Below the pieces are notes generated by a model, which saw only the letters and a list, made by a program, of their open reading frames with translations, searched no databases and had not been told where the DNA came from. The position numbers were made by a program, and so were the translations under genes. From Vigna angularis (lineage: Eukaryota > Streptophyta > Magnoliopsida > Fabales > Fabaceae), in the NCBI RefSeq assembly GCF_016808095.1, contig NC_068974.1, positions 14,818,001 to 14,882,000 of the forward strand: a stretch of 64,000 nucleotides of DNA, read 5' to 3'. Shown here one piece after another: positions 59,804-64,000 of the stretch (position 1 is its first letter; the number at the start of each line of letters is the position of its first letter).

Positions 59804-60090
59804 CACTAGTGAAAAAATACCTTTCTATAACGAAGCTATTATAACGTATAAAAATTATCCGTCATACTAGATTGACCGGTGGCAAGATGGTAATAAAAAT
59901 AGGACATATTATAACGTAGTTTTGTAAATCAGTTATAATATGAAACGCGATGGCAAACTTGTAAATAAATGTAAGACATATTATAACGTAGTTATAAAAA
60001 TCAGTTATAATATAAAATGCGGTGGTAAACTTGTAAATAAGTTTAAAACCTATTATTGATGTATTATAACGGAGTTTTAGAAATCAGTTA
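59804..60090 (+). repeat. CACTA-3 left subterminal repeats
   Basis: Repeated ATTATAACGTAGTTTT-like and CAGTTATAATAT-like motifs. A unit of about 72 bp recurs near 59905, 59970 and 60050. Confidence 0.85.
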
Positions 60091-60095
60091 TAATA

Positions 60096-60912
60096 TCTCT
60101 TCTTCTTTAATTTTTCACATTTCCCTCTCGCTAGATTTCATTTCAAGTTCACTCTCAGTCTCATTCTTTTCTTCCGCTCTTCGTCTCATCCCTCTCACTT
60201 GCATTTCTCGGCATCTCTGTCATCAGCCACGCTGTGGAGCGTATTCCTTCGCTCGCTGTCACGCTTGGAGGTCTCATTTCATTTCCTCTCGCGCATTCGA
60301 GAGAGCACTTTCGGTTTCCTGGCGTCTTCCTTCTCGAGAGACATCTCCTCGTCGCACGTCGTTCATCATCACGGCAAGGCTTCTTCACTCACATAATCAT
60401 CTTTATTTCTTCCATCCTTCATTTTTCACCGAATCATTCATAGAGCTAAACCCTCTATTGGGGTTTCTTCTCCTTTTCACCATTTCCCTTCGATTCCATC
60501 GATTAAAACCTTGTTTTCATCATTAGAAACATTTTCCACCGATTCAACTTTGATTTACACCGATCAATCGGTCCAGAATAGGTTTCCTTCTTCTTCTAGG
60601 GTTTCTATCAAGTTTAATCCTTTGTTTCTTGTTCTTCTTCGAGTTTTTGTCATATTTTCGCTACGTCTTCTCTCTGGAAGAAGCTTCGAGGATTCGCGTC
60701 GCGCCTACAGTCATCTTCTCAGAGCTGCTCTTCCAACCTTATAGTTCACATTCTTCTCTGTAACACTTTTCCCCTCTTTATCCTGTTAATTTAGTTTTCA
60801 TATTTATAGAAATTTTAATAAAACATGTTTGCTTTTATTATCATATTATGTAAAGTAATGAATGCTATTTTCACTGTTTTTATCTTTGTTTTAATTTTTC
60901 CATCATTTGCAG
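60096..60912 (+). other. CACTA-3 CT-rich block, possible captured promoter or 5' leader
   Basis: A CT-rich, less AT-biased block (60110-60760) between the subterminal repeats and the first CTP synthase exon. It looks like a plant 5' UTR with a first exon. Frames of up to 156 codons are serine/phenylalanine-rich and match no family I know. It may be the donor gene's 5' region or come from a third gene. Confidence 0.35.
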
Positions 60913-63462
60913 ACCCCTACTTGAACACTGATGCGGGGACAATGTTTCCTTTCGAGCATGCGGAGGTTTTCGTCTTAGATGATAGTGGAGAGGTAAGCAA
61001 ATGAAAATTTTCTACAACAAGATGACAGTCATTAGATTTTTTATTTCCTTCTAAATTCAATGGAAGGTTGAGGTTGTATGTTATGTTATACTTTCCCCTG
61101 CTCTTTTCATTTTCTCATTTTACTTCATAAGTGCAAGCTAAAACTTTCTGAGTCGTAGTAAAAGAGGATATATGCAGTTTGTTTTCCTCTGAAGTTTTAG
61201 ATTGCCATTTTCATTATTTTTTTTGTTTGTGGAAGCTTGAACTTGATCTTGGCAACTACGAACGATTTTTGGACATTAAATTAACTGGCGACAATAACAT
61301 CACTACTAGAAAAATGTATCAGGTGAGCCAGATGTTTCTAATTGTTTTGTTTTGGATGTTTATAGTTTGTTATTGAGAAGGAGAGAAGAGGAGATTATGG
61401 AAGAGGAGAGGTCAAGCTCGGGCAGCCTTGGGGGAGTTTGTTGAGGTGGGGTGGCTTACTCGATCTTAGTATTTGTAAATTTTTTTGAAGTTTACCCAAT
61501 TCGCATTGCTGATTGAAATTTATTTATTTATTTTTTAACCTCGGTATTTTAGTTAATCAATGCTTCATGTTAGGTATGTCCCATTGACACCCACCCTTAA
61601 TGAAATGGATCTCTTCTGGTACAGAAAATGAAATGATCTTGAAATCTGTTTTTTACTTATGTTTGATTTGACTTATAAGGAGTAGAAACTTGATTTGGTT
61701 TAGGCATTAACACTTGGGTCAAATATGTATTGTTTAAGCAAAACTAGTGCAGTTGTCAAGACTTATGTAGAGCCATGTTAAGGAACTGTTTGACTAGTGA
61801 TCTTATTATATATATAGTTGAAAAGAAGGTGATTGAAATTTTTAGTTACTTAAGTAAGATCTCACTTGAATCACTTTTTATTATAAATGATTTTCTTGCA
61901 CACATAACAATTCATAATGTGACATTGACTATTGCTTCTGGACATCTCAGGCTATTGAAGATTTGACTAAGGCTTTAGAGTTTGAAACCAACTCAGCAGA
62001 TATTTTACATGAGAGAGGTATCTTTCTCTTTGACAGTCTTTTTCATTTTACATGCGAAACAAATATATTATTCCTTTTTAATAATTATGTCCTGTCTACT
62101 GTTAATTTCAAGTTGAAGTTTGATTATAAATTATTGCTGTGATAATGTTGACTTTTATTTCTGTTGAGTAATGCTACTTTTATTTCAATCAATATTAAGA
62201 TAGAACTTTTTCAATATTATATTTCTATATCCATTCAATTTTTTCCCATATTTAATTCTAAAGATTATGGGTTAGATGGAAGTTGAAAACTAAAAGTTGA
62301 AAATGAATTATATTTAGCAAACAGTGGGAGAAAATAATATTCATAACCATATTTTTAGTACTATATTCTAAGGCAACCACCAAGTTTCTTCTCTACTTGG
62401 TGGTGGGATCGGCTATATTTTAAAGCAACTAATTTACAATGACTTTTCTTTCATGCAGGGGATATTGAGTCCATGCCTTTTATTGAAGCACTGCTGGAAC
62501 CGTATTTATGCAGTTTAATTTGTTAATTTCATGGTTTTGATGGTTTTCTTTTTTTCTTTTTTCTTTTAAAATTGAATTTCATACTTTTGCATTTTAAGTG
62601 GTTTAAGTTCATGCAATATCCTAAACCTTTTCCTTTGAATTTATCCTAAAGTGTTTGGGTCTTCAAACTAATTCCTTTATCATTTACAGTGTTGCAGCAG
62701 AGCCTAATTTGAAGGAGTCGACTGCAAGGAAAAAAATTTATGACAGATGTGATGAAACTGTGAGTGGCAGACATCTCAAATATGCATCATCTAAAGAAAA
62801 AGAAAAAACATGTGCATAGATATTTATTTATCTTAATAGTGGTCAATGTGGAGCTTACAACAATTGTTACGTGCCTCAGGTTAGAATTCCAATGGTGGGA
62901 AAATACACAGGCCTTTCAGATGCATATCTTTCTGTTCTGAAGGTAACTTACTCCTAAATTAGTAACTGAACCCTTCTATTTTTTACATAATAATTTCCTC
63001 CTTTTGGATTCTCTACAACTTCTTTTTTATTCAATATGCATACTGAAATATAAAGAGGTGATTACTGATCTATCTACTGCATTACTTATGTTAGTTGACC
63101 TTTTGGTTTTGGTTTTATGCAACCCTCTGACGATTGATTAAAATATATTGCTGCAGGATCCTGAGGCATATAAAGTTGCATGGAATATTTTAAAGGTATT
63201 CCTACTATTTAGACTAAACATATTTATTCCATTTTCAGATCTTTAATATTGATATATATGTTAAAATCTCATATAGTGATATATTATTTATTGGTTTTCT
63301 GTAATTGGACTTATTCTGCAGGGCGATGATGGTGTTCTAGTTCCAAGAGGTTTTGGTGATGGAGGAGTGCAAGGGAAAATTCTTGCGACTAAGTATGCTG
63401 GAGAACATAGTGTTCCATTTTTGGGCATTTGCTTGGGGATGCAAATTGTTGTCAATGAGTAG
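60913..63462 (+). pseudogene. Captured CTP synthase exons
   Basis: CTP synthase aminates UTP to CTP using glutamine. Exons inferred with GT/AG borders: 60913-60992 ([19 protein letters not shown]), 61236-61322 ([20 protein letters not shown]), 62459-about 62494 (DIESMPFIEAL), 62690-62759 (VAAEPNLKE, KIYD), 62880-62942 (PMVGKYTGLSDAYLSVLK), 63157-63195 (DPEAYKVAWNILK) and 63322-63462 (GVQGKI, then the glutaminase nucleophile motif [11 protein letters not shown], then a stop). Exons from the synthetase domain are missing, a foreign TPR exon sits between the second and third, and some residues differ from normal (FGDGGVQ where FGDRGVQ is usual). The fragment cannot make an active enzyme. Introns are retained, so this is DNA-level capture. 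Confidence 0.92.
61951..62017 (+). pseudogene. Captured TPR exon (SRFR1-like) inside the CTP synthase series
   Basis: The 67-bp exon-like segment is flanked by AG and GT and reads AIEDLTKALEFETNSADILH then ER. This is a tetratricopeptide-repeat helix pair, close to repeats in plant SRFR1-type TPR proteins, which restrain immune signalling. The SRFR1 link is from memory of the repeat's style and is moderate; the TPR call is firm. It does not belong to CTP synthase, so it came from a second donor gene. Confidence 0.7.
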
Positions 63463-63714
63463 AGATTTGTTCATGGGTAGACGATGTGAATCAACTACTA
63501 CTGCATCATTTAACACAAGTGTATATGAATCATTTAAATATGCATAATATAAATGATGTATTAAATATTACACTATTTTGAAATGAATTTTATTTTGTTA
63601 GTTTCATTAAATATTTTTATTTGAAGCTATATTGATTATAAATTGATGGAATAAGATGATAATACAAGTATATTATTATAATTTTCAAATGTAATAATTA
63701 ATTTTTTTTAAAAA
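63463..63714 (+). other. AT-rich spacer between captured exon and right subterminal repeats
   Basis: After the TAG in the last CTP synthase exon the sequence briefly continues (AGAGATTTGTTCATGGGTAG), then becomes AT-rich filler. No gene. Confidence 0.4.
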
Positions 63715-63990
63715 AAAAACATATATTATAACGTACTAAACCATGTACGTTATGATACGTTGATCACATATTATAACGTACAAAAATATATACGTAATAA
63801 TAGATCACATATTATAACGTACAAAAATTTCTACGTCATGTTACCTTCCACCTATTATAATGGACAAACGAAAATTTGTCATAATAAACTACGTATATTA
63901 TGACGGATTTTAGAAACTACGTTATAATATGTTCAACATATTATAACGTAAATTTCTACTACGTTATAAAATGCGCAGACTTACTATATC
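63715..63990 (+). repeat. CACTA-3 right subterminal repeats
   Basis: About seven copies of CATATTATAACGTA or its inverse TACGTTATAATATG. They mirror the left end, e.g. TTATGACGGATTTTAGAAA. Confidence 0.85.
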
Positions 63991-64000
63991 GCCCAGAACT

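Larger units (their letters stand above)
52413..59805 (+). mobile_element. CACTA-1b, second copy of the CACTA-1 body, left end missing
   Basis: Near-identical to 3042-10980 by eye. Compared with that copy it lacks about 510 bp (equivalent to 3877-4388), one 31-bp repeat unit and the 14-bp duplication. It has no left terminus and is interrupted at 59804 by CACTA-3; its right end would lie beyond the window. Confidence 0.9.
59804..64000 (+). mobile_element. CACTA-3, Pack-CACTA with CTP synthase and TPR exons, runs off the window
   Basis: Starts CACTAGTGAAAAAATACC inside the TnpA-like gene of CACTA-1b. Both ends carry dense subterminal repeats of the type TATTATAACGTA and its inverse (59820-60090 and 63715-63990). 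The interior is host-gene sequence with introns. No transposase is seen. The right terminus, expected as ...TTTTTTCACTAGTG, is not reached by base 64000. The family differs from CACTA-1 and CACTA-2, whose termini are CACTACAAAA. Confidence 0.8.

Noticed and set aside
60056..60526. 156-codon frame before the CTP synthase exons as a gene
   Set aside because: It starts in subterminal repeats and is Ser/Phe/Leu-rich CT-type sequence. Better explained as a leader or UTR.
1..64000. tRNA, rRNA, CRISPR or bacterial operon features
   Set aside because: None seen. Introns, LTR retrotransposons and CACTA elements make this a plant nuclear window.

Overview
This is a plant nuclear window, and almost all of it is nested transposable elements. 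I read it as a eudicot, probably a legume (low confidence), because it is AT-rich, has plant-type introns, and carries Ty3/gypsy lineages (Tat, Athila, CRM), CACTA and MULE elements that are all plant-specific. The only apparently intact host gene is a small secreted cysteine-rich (thionin-like) gene at 18829-19306. There are no CRISPR arrays, operons or RNA genes that I can support.

Layout. (1) 1-1489: a decayed MULE transposase cut by the window edge. (2) 1491-19306: host 'unit A', an AT-rich segment ending in the thionin-like gene. It is split by two CACTA transposons: CACTA-1 (2021-12558, with degenerate TnpD and TnpA genes) and CACTA-2 (12737-16575, a Pack-CACTA carrying a piece of acetyl-CoA carboxylase). 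(3) 19736-52190: host 'unit B', a tandem paralog of unit A that ends in a broken thionin-like gene (51825-52068). Unit B keeps the empty sites of both CACTA insertions, so it serves as an internal control for their boundaries.

Unit B is expanded by a minus-strand Tat-like gypsy element (21327-45506, 5-bp target duplication TTCTT). Half of that element's pol is replaced by an Athila-like element (about 24586-41942). The Athila-like element in turn carries a 2.4-kb solo LTR (27780-30177, TSD ATTAA) and a CRM-type chromovirus (31746-39371, TSD ATTTA). A further LTR-in-LTR nest lies at about 47303-51200. (4) 52413-59805: a second, about 7.4-kb copy of CACTA-1 without its left end. It is interrupted at 59804 by CACTA-3, which runs off the window and has captured CTP synthase exons with a foreign TPR exon spliced among them.

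How it works together. None of the transposase or polyprotein genes looks functional. Most of the visible stop codons can be explained as C-to-T changes in CAA, CAG or CGA codons, as expected for methylated, silenced repeats. The two Pack-CACTA elements show host-gene capture with introns kept, meaning capture at the DNA level. Upstream of the thionin-like gene, a TATA-containing promoter module is repeated several times, and the same array occurs upstream of the broken paralog. All identity, divergence and boundary statements come from reading the sequence by eye.
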